Positions 57,382 through 64,000 of a stretch of 64,000 nt of DNA are shown piece after piece. The notes beneath the pieces are model-generated. The model made no database searches, was not told where the DNA came from, and saw nothing but the letters and a program-made list of their open reading frames with translations. Made by a program: the position numbers and the translations under genes. Numbering within the stretch: position 1 is the stretch's first letter; every line of letters starts with the position of its first letter. The DNA is from Microlunatus phosphovorus NM-1 (GTDB lineage: Bacteria > Actinomycetota > Actinomycetes > Propionibacteriales > Propionibacteriaceae). The DNA lies in NCBI RefSeq assembly GCF_000270245.1, contig NC_015635.1:5619124-5683123 (forward strand), read 5' to 3'.

Positions 57382-58887
57382 TCACTGCCCCTCCTGTCGT
57401 GCGCCACGCCGAGCGATCTCCTGGGCTGCCTCGAGGTAGGAGACCGCTCCAGCCGAGTCGGGGTGGTAGGTCAGCACGGTCTGGCCGTAGCTCGGTGCCT
57501 CTGAGATCCGCACCGAGCGCGGGATGACCGTCGGCAGAGTCTGCTCGGTGAAGTAGGAGCGCACCTCTTCAGCGACCTGTGCCGCGAGCCGGGTCCGTGC
57601 GTCGTACATCGTGAGCAGCACCGTGCTCACCTCGAGACCCTCGTTGAGCTCGCCCTTGACCAGGTTGATGGTCCGCACGAGTTGGGAGACCCCTTCCAGG
57701 GCGTAGTACTCGCACTGAATAGGGATCAGGATCTCGGAGGCGGCCACCAGCGCATTCAGGGTGATCAGTCCGAGCGACGGTGGGCAGTCCAGGAAGACAT
57801 AGTCGACGGGATGGTCTGCGAGGTAGGTGCGCAGCGCCTTCCGAAGTCTGTTCTCTCGCGCGACGCTGGAGACCAGCTGGATCTCGGCACCTGCCAGATC
57901 AATCGTTGCCGGCAGCACCTGAAGATGTGGCGCTTCGGGGGAGGAGACCAGATGATCCTCGATCGCCGCGCCCTCGATCAGGACTTCATAGGTGCCCGGC
58001 ACGCCGGGGCCGTGGTCGATCCCCAGGGCCGTCGAGGCGTTGCCTTGGGGATCGAGGTCGAGCACCAGGACGTTGAGCCCTCCGAGCGCCAGTGCTGCCG
58101 CGAGGTTCACCGAGGTCGTGGTCTTCCCGACGCCGCCCTTCTGGTTCGCCACGACGAAGATGCGGGTCTGCGTCGGTGCCGGGAACCCGGTGCTTGACTG
58201 GTCCTGCGCTGCTGGTCGAGCCGACGGTTCGTCAGGTGTAGGACTGTTGTCGAACTCGTCTCGATCGAACTTGGCTCGCCGTGGGCCCCGAGCACGCATG
58301 GTCACGGTGCTCGCTGGAGCAGCAGCAGCTGAAAGCGTCACAGTCGAGGTCACAGCAACGTTGGTGGCAGACTCGCCGGACGCCGATTGATCACGGTCTG
58401 ACTCCAGGCCCAGTGCCTCACCAATCGAGTCCGAAGATGTCGACGAGGCTTCACGAGAGGTGGCACCCGCAGGATCGTCTTCCTTTGAAGATCCCTCAGT
58501 TGGCTCGTCCAGGTGGTCATCTCCAGGGACCACCACAACCGCGTCGGCCGACCGACCGACCCGCATCGGTGTCGTCCCCTGATCGGTCGGGGAGGGCTCA
58601 GCTGGCACAGGCTCAGCTGACGTATCGTCGGCCAAGGCGTCGCCGACGAGTCGGGAGTCACCAGTTGGCGGTTCGTCGTCCGGGTCTTCCCTCGTTCCAC
58701 GTGAAACAACCTCGGCACTCCCACGGTCGGTTTCACGTGAAACGACTTCCTCCTCACTCGACTCCACATCCGAAGGAGCATGGCCGGCAACACCCGGCCA
58801 ACCCAGGAGAGATGGTCGACGTGGTCGCGAACCCGGCCAACCCAGACGCCTGGTAGCGGCTGAATGGGCCGTCTTGAAGATGCTCAT
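57382..58887 (-). CDS. parA: Chromosome-partitioning ATPase ParA with long acidic N-terminus
   Basis: Protein of 501 residues. The ATPase (about 245-501) has the deviant Walker [35 protein letters not shown] and [17 protein letters not shown]. The first 240 residues are acidic, Ser/Thr-rich and disordered; ordinary ParA is 250-350 residues. Mycobacterial ParA has a shorter extension that also contains VSRET, because parS lies in the coding sequence. Here two parS sites encode VVSRET and VVSRGT. The ATG at 58887 (or the GTG just before it) has AAGGAG upstream, which supports the long form. Confidence 0.93.
   Translation of the reverse strand: MSIFKTAHSAATRRLGWPGSRPRRPSLLGWPGVAGHAPSDVESSEEEVVSRETDRGSAEVVSRGTREDPDDEPPTGDSRLVGDALADDTSAEPVPAEPSPTDQGTTPMRVGRSADAVVVVPGDDHLDEPTEGSSKEDDPAGATSREASSTSSDSIGEALGLESDRDQSASGESATNVAVTSTVTLSAAAAPASTVTMRARGPRRAKFDRDEFDNSPTPDEPSARPAAQDQSSTGFPAPTQTRIFVVANQKGGVGKTTTSVNLAAALALGGLNVLVLDLDPQGNASTALGIDHGPGVPGTYEVLIEGAAIEDHLVSSPEAPHLQVLPATIDLAGAEIQLVSSVARENRLRKALRTYLADHPVDYVFLDCPPSLGLITLNALVAASEILIPIQCEYYALEGVSQLVRTINLVKGELNEGLEVSTVLLTMYDARTRLAAQVAEEVRSYFTEQTLPTVIPRSVRISEAPSYGQTVLTYHPDSAGAVSYLEAAQEIARRGARQEGQ
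58694..58707. promoter_or_regulatory. parS site 1
   Basis: GTTCCACGTGAAAC is one base from the parS core GTTTCACGTGAAAC. It lies inside the parA coding sequence (VVSRGT), where ParB should nucleate near the origin. Confidence 0.85.
58730..58743. promoter_or_regulatory. parS site 2
   Basis: GTTTCACGTGAAAC is an exact parS core, 22 bases from site 1 and inside parA (VVSRET). Confidence 0.93.
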
Positions 58888-59775
58888 CACGCTCCTTGTT
58901 TACGATGCAAGAGCACCGTAACCGAGTCCACCGACAGCATCCGAGTGCCGCGCAGCAGCGCATCAAATCCGGTGTCGAATCACACAGCTGAGTGGCCAGA
59001 CCACCGCGTGATCCGCTGACGTACGTCCGCGTCCTGACCATCGCGACCACCAGACAACGCCTCAGGGCACTCAGCTGCCAGCAATCGCCGGGCGACCGAC
59101 GTAACTCGCTGGCCCAGGTCGGCTTCGCCTCCGAGCCGACGTCGAACAGGCCAGCAACGTCGGTGGGACGCCAACCAAGAAGGTCAAGATCAAACCGAGG
59201 GGATGCCCAGCCACGCACCGGGCGGTGAGCCGATCCGGGGGCGGCGCGTGGGGCAGGGTCACCCAAGCAAGACTCGACCCCGCCGGGATTCAGCGCCCGG
59301 TCTGGTCACCCGTCCGTGGTCACCACGGGAGCGCTCCGTCGACGCACGGTGAGACTGAGGTGGCAGGTGCCTCGTCCAATCGAACCGCCGAATGTCTGCG
59401 GAACCCGCCGATCCGGCCGGTGAACGGGTCCAGGTCCACGATGCCGCCCGTGCCGGTCACACTCCGACTCCGAACTGAGCTCCCGGCTGGCAATAGCCAC
59501 CGGTCCCACTCTCGCGCTGGTCTGCTGGTGGGTGCCGGACGGCACTCGGTCCAGTCCGACGATCCGTTCGGAGTGGTGGCCGTAGGTCCGGGGTTGAAGA
59601 CCAGCGGGATCACCATCAGGTCCTTCTTCTGAGTATCTGTCAGGGGTCAGGCGTCCCGGGCCGAGCTGCGGATCAGGCGGCCGGTGCGGTCGAGGTAGAG
59701 GACTCACCAACCTGCTCACGGCTGCCGGTAGCGGAGTTGCCATGGAAGTTCGCTGGTGTGGAGTGACCGCCACGC

Positions 59776-59829
59776 GTCGGTGGTGAGTGATGCGGGTGTC
59801 CCTTCCCTCATTCACCACTCACCACCGAC
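59776..59829. repeat. Inverted repeat in the parA-rsmG gap
   Basis: GTCGGTGGTGAGTG (59776-59789) is repeated in perfect inversion as CACTCACCACCGAC (59816-59829) with a 26-base loop. It could be a terminator-like hairpin or the end of a lost element; no transposase is visible. Confidence 0.6.
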
Positions 59830-59988
59830 TGTTCCGCTGCCCGGTCGGGCCGCGGAGGGCGCATCCCCTGGCGGCTTCGTGCGGATGACGCCCCCTTGAT
59901 CACCCGCCACACCTTCGCCGCTCACAGATAGGGACGAGGAAAGACGCGAACCATGTCGCGAGTCCTCGAAGAATGCCGTGCAATCCAA

Positions 59989-60004
59989 TGTGATCTGCAT
60001 CACA
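59989..60004. promoter_or_regulatory. CRP/GlxR-type palindrome
   Basis: TGTGATCTGCATCACA fits TGTGA-N6-TCACA exactly, the consensus of CRP and of its actinobacterial relatives GlxR/Cmr. It lies in gene-poor DNA with no obvious promoter on either side. Confidence 0.45.
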
Positions 60005-60036
60005 TCATGCACGGTCAGTTCGACGGCAGCGGCACC

Positions 60037-60106
60037 ACTTCGCACCAACTGGGTCAACCTCGCACCCGGCGGGCCTGGTGCGAAGTCGCAGGAGATGGTG
60101 CGAAGT
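60037..60106. repeat. Triplicated 11-mer after rsmG
   Basis: TGGTGCGAAGT occurs at 60076-60086 and 60096-60106 (20-base period) and inverted as ACTTCGCACCA at 60037-60047. The inverted pair can form a stem just past the rsmG stop and may end the rpmH-rsmG transcript. Confidence 0.55.
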
Positions 60107-60152
60107 CGAACTCAGGAGCGACGCCGCAAGAGACCCACGCAGTCCGGCAGCG

Positions 60153-60815
60153 TCACCGCGCGCGGAGTCGCACCACAGTCGTCGGAGGGATCTCATCGTC
60201 GAGTCGGCAGGCAACCACCTCGGCATTCAAGCCGGCTTGACGCAGCAACTTGGCGTGATCGGCGATCTCCTGCTCGGCCGAAGATCCCTTGATGGCGAGG
60301 ATCGAGCCACCGTCACTGAGCAATGGCCGACACCAGCGAACCAGCCGATCCAGGGGAGCGAGTGCCCGCGACAGCACCACGTCGTAGCGTCGGTCCAACT
60401 CCTCGGCCCGCGCACGGACCACCTGGACACGCGAGGTTATCCCCAGGTCATCCACAGTGTGGGTGAGGAAAGTGGTCCGGCGCAGCAGTGACTCGACCAA
60501 GTCGACGACCAGGTCCGGTCGCAAGATGGCCACCGGAATACCCGGCAGCCCAGCCCCTGAGCCGATATCGGCGACGCCGGCATGATCCGGCACCAGTTGG
60601 GCCACGGCGGCTGAGTTCAGGATGTGCCGGTCCCATAGCCGAGGAACTTCGCGTGGACCAAGCAGTCCCCACTCAATACCTCGATTTGCCAATATATCTC
60701 TATATCGACATATCTGCTCGAAGGCATCGGAGTCTCCGTAGACCCGGCTGACCACCGCACGATGTGCTACAGAACAAGGATCGGCAGAACCGGAGTCGAC
60801 GGAGTCGTCAGGCAC
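60153..60815 (-). CDS. rsmG: 16S rRNA (guanine-527-N7) methyltransferase RsmG
   Basis: Protein of 220 residues. LGPREVPRLWDRHILNSAAV, the SAM-binding loop VADIGSGAGLPGIPVAILRP and VLSRALAPLDRLVRW are the RsmG/GidB landmarks. It methylates G527 of 16S rRNA; loss gives low-level streptomycin resistance in relatives. Codons 33-47 (CRYRDILANRGIE) are unusually AT-rich for this genome (ATA, TGT, TAT, AGA, ATA, TTG, AAT). Overlaps jag by 8 bases. Confidence 0.95.
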   Translation of the reverse strand: MPDDSVDSGSADPCSVAHRAVVSRVYGDSDAFEQICRYRDILANRGIEWGLLGPREVPRLWDRHILNSAAVAQLVPDHAGVADIGSGAGLPGIPVAILRPDLVVDLVESLLRRTTFLTHTVDDLGITSRVQVVRARAEELDRRYDVVLSRALAPLDRLVRWCRPLLSDGGSILAIKGSSAEQEIADHAKLLRQAGLNAEVVACRLDDEIPPTTVVRLRAR

Positions 60816-61437
60816 CTGCGGGCAGCACGACGACGTGCCGACGAGGCTCCTCGCCCTCGGACTCGCTGGTCAGTCCGGCCGCGGCGACAGCGTCATGGAT
60901 GATCTTCCGCTCGAACGGGTTCATCGCCTTCAGGTGCACCGGCTCAGCACCGTCCCGCACCACTTCCACCGCATCAGCAGCCAATGCCAGCAGCTCGGTG
61001 CGACGCTTCTCCCGAAAGCCGGCGACATCCAGCATCAGTCGGCTGCGCTGGCCGGTCTCGGCGAGCACGGCCAGCCGGGCCAGCTCCTGCAGCGCATCGA
61101 GGACCTGGCCGTCGCGACCGACCAGCGCATCGCTGTTACTGACGATCGACACGTGGGCGCGGTCGCCGTCGACATAGGTGTCGATGTCCCCGTCCAGGTC
61201 GGCGATGTCCAGCAGTTCCTCCAGATAGTCGGCGGCCACCTCGGCCTCGACCTCCAGCGGGTTGTCACTCGCGTCGGCTTGACCGGGATCATCTGATTCG
61301 TCCTCGTCCGAGTCAGCACGGTCGGCGGCATCCACCGGCCCCGCGGCGACAGACTCGACCAATTCACCCGCCACGCCGTCCGACCCGTCGGCTACCTGCA
61401 CATCGACCGAAGTCGACGTCTCGTCCGTGTTCGTCAT
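60808..61437 (-). CDS. jag: Jag/KhpB RNA-binding protein
   Basis: Protein of 209 residues. An acidic, disordered N-terminal third (Asp/Glu-rich to about residue 60) is followed by a KH-like domain (VSIVSNSDALVGRDGQVLDA) and an R3H domain (MNPFERKIIHDAVAA). In Gram-positives KhpB/Jag binds RNA with KhpA and affects cell-wall growth. Between yidC and rsmG, as in other actinobacteria. Confidence 0.94.
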   Translation of the reverse strand: MTNTDETSTSVDVQVADGSDGVAGELVESVAAGPVDAADRADSDEDESDDPGQADASDNPLEVEAEVAADYLEELLDIADLDGDIDTYVDGDRAHVSIVSNSDALVGRDGQVLDALQELARLAVLAETGQRSRLMLDVAGFREKRRTELLALAADAVEVVRDGAEPVHLKAMNPFERKIIHDAVAAAGLTSESEGEEPRRHVVVLPAGA

Positions 61438-61551
61438 GTTCCTCCCTCGCCGGCGCCACAGTCAGGCGCGCAACTCATGCTGGCTGGGTCCTGGTCGTGC
61501 GGGAACTCGTCCCTGCCTCGATCATCTGGACCAGTGAAATCTGCTGGCTCC

Positions 61552-62604
61552 TCAGCGCTTGCGCTGGGAACGGGTCTGTTTCCGGGGCTGCTGGCGCACC
61601 ACCCGGGGCGGATCGGATGGTGAGGAGGCTGGACCACTGCCGTTGCCGCTTGGTCCGCTGCCGTTGGTACTCGCGCTTCCACCCGGCTCATCGGGGGGAC
61701 TCTGGTGACGGGCAGACGCATGCGCCTGCTTCTGCTTCCGCCGGGCTTCCCACGCGTCGTACGCCGGCGTGCCCGGGGCGGGGTTGCGACGGATCACATA
61801 GAACTGCTGACCCATCGTCCACAGGTTGGAGGCGAGCCAGTAGATCAGCACACCGATCGGGAAGTTGATGCCACCGACCGCGAAGATGATCGGGAAGAGA
61901 TACAGCATCATCTTCTGCTGCTGGGCGAACGGGCCGGTCAGCGCCTCCGGCGGCATGTTCTTGCGCATCAGCTGCAGCTGGGTGATGAACAAGGTCGCCG
62001 TCATCGCGAGGATCAGCACCACGGTGACGATGCGGACGTTCATCGCGGCGGCGCCGAGCGCACTCGCCTTCATGAAGGTCGAGGAGATCGGTGCCCCGAA
62101 GATGGTGGCGTTCTGCAGTGACGTCACCAGTTCGGGATGGATCTCGAGCCAGTGGCCCCGCGCGATCCCGTGGGCGACGCCATCGAGCACCCGGAACAAT
62201 GCCAGGAAGATCGGCATCTGAAGCAGCAGCGGCAGGCACGAGGCCAAGGGGTTGGCGTTGTGCTCCCGATAGAGCTTCATGGTCTCTTGACCGAGCTTCT
62301 CCCGGTCGTGACCGTACTTCTTCTGCAGCTCGCGCGCCTTCGGCTGCAGCAGCTGCATCTGTCGGGAGGACTTGATCTGCTTGACGAACAGCGGGATCAG
62401 CGCGATGCGGATCACCACAGTGAGGCAGATGATCGACAGGGCCCAGGTCCAGCCGCTGTCGGCGCCGAGCACCGGGGTCCACAGGCTGTGGAACAGCACG
62501 AGGAGACCCGACACCACCCAATACAGCGGGCGCATGATCGCGCCGCCGATGGCGACGAACGGGTCCCAGATGCTCAGTGGGATGAGCGGGATCAGGTCGA
62601 ACAA
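61552..62604 (-). CDS. yidC: Membrane protein insertase YidC
   Basis: Protein of 350 residues of the short Gram-positive form without the large periplasmic domain. Five membrane segments are visible. The hydrophilic-groove Arg is in [20 protein letters not shown] (near 63), then the cytoplasmic helical hairpin ([20 protein letters not shown]) and [17 protein letters not shown]. The C-terminus is a charged, Ser/Gly-rich tail ending KQTRSQRKR, which may contact ribosomes. Overlaps yidD by 13 bases. Confidence 0.96.
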   Translation of the reverse strand: MFDLIPLIPLSIWDPFVAIGGAIMRPLYWVVSGLLVLFHSLWTPVLGADSGWTWALSIICLTVVIRIALIPLFVKQIKSSRQMQLLQPKARELQKKYGHDREKLGQETMKLYREHNANPLASCLPLLLQMPIFLALFRVLDGVAHGIARGHWLEIHPELVTSLQNATIFGAPISSTFMKASALGAAAMNVRIVTVVLILAMTATLFITQLQLMRKNMPPEALTGPFAQQQKMMLYLFPIIFAVGGINFPIGVLIYWLASNLWTMGQQFYVIRRNPAPGTPAYDAWEARRKQKQAHASARHQSPPDEPGGSASTNGSGPSGNGSGPASSPSDPPRVVRQQPRKQTRSQRKR

Positions 62605-62981
62605 TTCACACCTCGTACGTGAGCCGTGGCGGCTCTGTGGTCGGACACCTCGGGCCGGGGGATCGGGTCGACGCGCTGGGCGCTGACCTCCGGCGAGTCG
62701 TGATGGGCCAGGTCATGGCTGGCGGCAGCGGCCTCAGCCTGCAGCCGAGCCTCCTCCTCGAACTCAGGAGTGCCGGGGACGGGATCGTAGCCGCCGGGCG
62801 CCCATGGATGGCATCGCAGCAGTCGACGGCCGGCAAGCCAGCTCCCCTTCAGCGCCCCGTGCACCTGCACCGCGCGCAACGCGTAGGCCGAGCAGCTTGG
62901 GTAGTAGCGGCAGACGTTCCCGTACAGGGGGGAGATGACGAGCCGGTAGAGCTTCAGCAGGCCGATCAGCAGGTACTTCAT
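62592..62981 (-). CDS. yidD: Membrane protein insertion efficiency factor YidD
   Basis: Protein of 129 residues. The core (1-75) reads [20 protein letters not shown] and [20 protein letters not shown] then [18 protein letters not shown], the YidD signature with its Cys residues. A 50-residue His/Ala-rich extension beyond the usual 70-85 residues runs into the yidC start. It starts 4 bases after rnpA. Confidence 0.93.
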   Translation of the reverse strand: MKYLLIGLLKLYRLVISPLYGNVCRYYPSCSAYALRAVQVHGALKGSWLAGRRLLRCHPWAPGGYDPVPGTPEFEEEARLQAEAAAASHDLAHHDSPEVSAQRVDPIPRPEVSDHRAATAHVRGVNCST

Positions 62982-62985
62982 CGCG

Positions 62986-63375
62986 TCATCGCCGCCTCAG
63001 TTTGGCCATCGCCGAGGCCCAGGCCGCATCGAGATCAGTCGACAGGTCCGGACCGGCTGCCGCGGCATGTGGCAGAGCCCGCACCACGACCGTCGTACCC
63101 GCGCTCAGCTCGCTCAGGTGCGGCCGGGTCAGGTGCCGCAGCCGCCGGCGTACCCGGTTGCGACAGACCGCCGAGCCGACGGTCTTGGAGACGACGAAAC
63201 CGACCAGCGGCGCGCGACTCGCCGTGCTCTCGGCACCGGCGTGGTCGTCGATCGCAGGAGCGGCCGGCTCCCGGAACGCATGCACGACCAGGGTTCGGCG
63301 ACCGGCGCGCACCCCAAGCCGCACGGTGCGTCGAAAGTCCTCCGACCGACGCATCCGCGCGTACGTGGGCAACAC
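62986..63375 (-). CDS. rnpA: Ribonuclease P protein component
   Basis: Protein of 129 residues, standard length. [20 protein letters not shown] at the start and the RNR motif in [20 protein letters not shown] (about 75-94) are diagnostic. It assists the RNase P RNA in trimming tRNA 5' ends. The GTG at 63375 lies 25 bases after the rpmH stop; a longer frame upstream overlaps the gap and is not supported. Confidence 0.94.
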   Translation of the reverse strand: MLPTYARMRRSEDFRRTVRLGVRAGRRTLVVHAFREPAAPAIDDHAGAESTASRAPLVGFVVSKTVGSAVCRNRVRRRLRHLTRPHLSELSAGTTVVVRALPHAAAAGPDLSTDLDAAWASAMAKLRRR

Positions 63376-63400
63376 GGGCCGACCCCCGGATAGCCGGCTG

Positions 63401-63538
63401 TCAGGCAGACAGCTTGGCGCGGCCCTTGCGCCGGCGGGCGGCAAGGATGGCGCGACCGGAACGGGTCCGCATCCGGAGGCGGAATCCGTGGACCCGACTG
63501 CGGCGTCGATTGCTCGGCTGGAACGTGCGCTTGCTCAC
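63401..63538 (-). CDS. rpmH: 50S ribosomal protein L34
   Basis: Protein of 45 residues: [20 protein letters not shown] then [20 protein letters not shown], the highly conserved L34 sequence. The GTG at 63538 is set by the conserved N-terminus and a GGGAG site 8 bases upstream. First gene of the rpmH-rnpA-yidD-yidC-jag-rsmG-parA-parB series, divergent from dnaA. Confidence 0.96.
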   Translation of the reverse strand: MSKRTFQPSNRRRSRVHGFRLRMRTRSGRAILAARRRKGRAKLSA

Positions 63539-63749
63539 GGGAGGGCTCCCTATATCGTCTATCTGACCAAGGACTACCCGCATATACGGGCAGCAAACAG
63601 AGGTCACCGCACTGGCGGCGACCTTCTAACGGTACGGGGCCCACTCAACAGGGTCAAACTCGCCAAGGTCGATCCTGAGGATCTGCTGACACTGTCCAGC
63701 CGACACGCCGACGATAGCTAAACCGAGTCACAAAATTGTCACGAACGGG

Positions 63750-63779
63750 TTGCGGCACGCCGGTTGGCATTGCTACGTT
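63750..63779 (+). promoter_or_regulatory. Probable dnaA promoter
   Basis: TTGCGG (63750-63755), an 18-base spacer and TACGTT (63774-63779) fit a housekeeping promoter reading toward dnaA; the leader would be about 190 bases or more. Confidence 0.45.
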
Positions 63780-63925
63780 CTCCCTCGCCCAGTGTTTCGT
63801 ACGCCAACCTTCGCCACCAGACGCCCTTCGATCCATCCGATATCTCTGCTCCTGACGACGCTGGCTTCGGCCTGGGCGGTCGCCTGTGGGGTAGGCGATC
63901 GGTGTCCACCCATCTATACACAGGG

Positions 63926-63946
63926 TGTGGATAACTATGTGGATGG
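63926..63946. promoter_or_regulatory. DnaA boxes upstream of dnaA
   Basis: TGTGGATAA (63926-63934) is a perfect DnaA box on the minus strand, and TGTGGATGG (63938-63946) a weaker one 3 bases on. They lie between the dnaA promoter and the expected start, where DnaA autoregulates in many bacteria. Confidence 0.7.
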
Positions 63947-64000
63947 ACTAGGGTTGGGGACGAGACATCAGCGTGTGGAAGAGACGGGGAATGGCCAGCG

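Larger units (their letters stand above)
58891..60152. other. Gene-poor stretch between parA and rsmG
   Basis: 1.26 kb without a gene I can support. On the minus strand 58980-59266 shows protein-like sequence split over two frames (WRPTDVAGLFDVG in one, then GGEADLGQRVTSVARRLLAA in another, ending at a stop near 58980), possibly a decayed gene. The stretch also holds the inverted repeat, CRP-type site and short repeats listed separately. A possible parA -10 (TACGGT on the minus strand) lies near 58918. Confidence 0.5.
63539..64000. other. rpmH-dnaA divergent intergenic region
   Basis: No gene is supported in these 462 bases. The region holds CCCGCATATACGGG (63580-63593, imperfect palindrome), the dnaA promoter and DnaA boxes listed separately, and TATACACAG-like sequence near 63916. 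dnaA itself should start at or just beyond the right edge. GTG at 63973 or 63975 and ATG at 63991 are possible starts, but too few codons are present to decide. Confidence 0.7.

Noticed and set aside
59225..59632. Plus-strand 135-codon frame in the parA-rsmG gap
   Set aside because: No motif, no ribosome-binding site and a composition like shadow frames.
63973..64000. Start of dnaA at the right edge
   Set aside because: Three possible start codons give different frames and at most nine codons are visible, so no frame can be chosen.
1..64000. tRNA, rRNA, tmRNA or riboswitch genes
   Set aside because: No T-loop GGTTCGAAT-type sequence with matching acceptor stem, no rRNA core sequence and no recognisable riboswitch core was seen; a covariance-model search would be needed to exclude weak cases.

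Overview
The window is high-GC actinobacterial chromosome next to the replication origin. It ends at the right edge in rpmH and the dnaA upstream region (DnaA boxes at 63926-63946, a promoter at 63750-63779). The order rpmH-rnpA-yidD-yidC-jag-rsmG-parA-parB, the cluster cca-DUF6049-murJ-sigM-anti-sigma-trxB-trxA, and the pabA-DUF881-crgA trio all match the origin region of Actinobacteria. The mix of genes suggests Propionibacteriales, perhaps a Microlunatus-like Propionibacteriaceae. That placement is inference from gene content; no 16S gene is present.

Layout. 1-4.9 kb: pabA (partial), DUF881, crgA, a MATE exporter preceded by a cluster of DnaA-box-like 9-mers, a TIM-barrel protein and a K+ channel. 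5-6 kb: a VOC protein and a decayed patch holding fragments of a monooxygenase and a TetR regulator. 6-8 kb: the rpsF-ssb-rpsR-rplI operon with promoter, leader hairpin and terminator. 8-11.6 kb: a three-gene ATP-grasp / S51-like / esterase cassette of unknown product. 11.7-19.2 kb: membrane proteins, an M48 protease, endonuclease IV, a polysaccharide-type ABC exporter and an MFS transporter. 19.4-32 kb: cca, then the envelope and redox cluster DUF6049-murJ-sigM-(PH-like)-anti-sigma, an inserted DUF4143 ATPase, and trxB-trxA behind a SigR/SigH-type promoter. 32-34.8 kb: a PEP-synthase / rifampicin-phosphotransferase-like enzyme.

34.8-39 kb is the clearest accessory island. It holds a tightly coupled three-gene operon (TIGR04255-like protein, helix-turn-helix protein, unknown protein with a QHPC motif) behind a leaderless-type promoter. 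Next to it lie an XRE regulator with a palindromic operator, two unknown genes that the regulator probably controls, and the remnant of an HTH protein. This operon and the 8-11.6 kb cassette are the best candidates for undescribed systems.

39-56.3 kb: Eis-like acetyltransferase, OsmC, GNAT, aminotransferase, D-Ala-D-Ala-ligase-like enzyme, SURF1, ankyrin protein, a NarL-type two-component system divergent from a multicopper-oxidase operon, a siderophore-interacting protein under a DtxR/IdeR-type box, and a TPP-enzyme/cyclase pair. 56.4-63.5 kb: parB, parA (two parS sites inside its coding sequence), a 1.26-kb gene-poor stretch, then rsmG, jag, yidC, yidD, rnpA, rpmH.

Two families of dispersed palindromic repeats sit just after stop codons. 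Family 1 is at 7978-8041, 9222-9284 and 31986-32048, and its central core is inverted between copies. Family 2 is at 19249-19331 and 45081-45164. No tRNA, rRNA, CRISPR array or intact insertion sequence was found. All names rest on reading motifs and synteny by eye; no database search was run.
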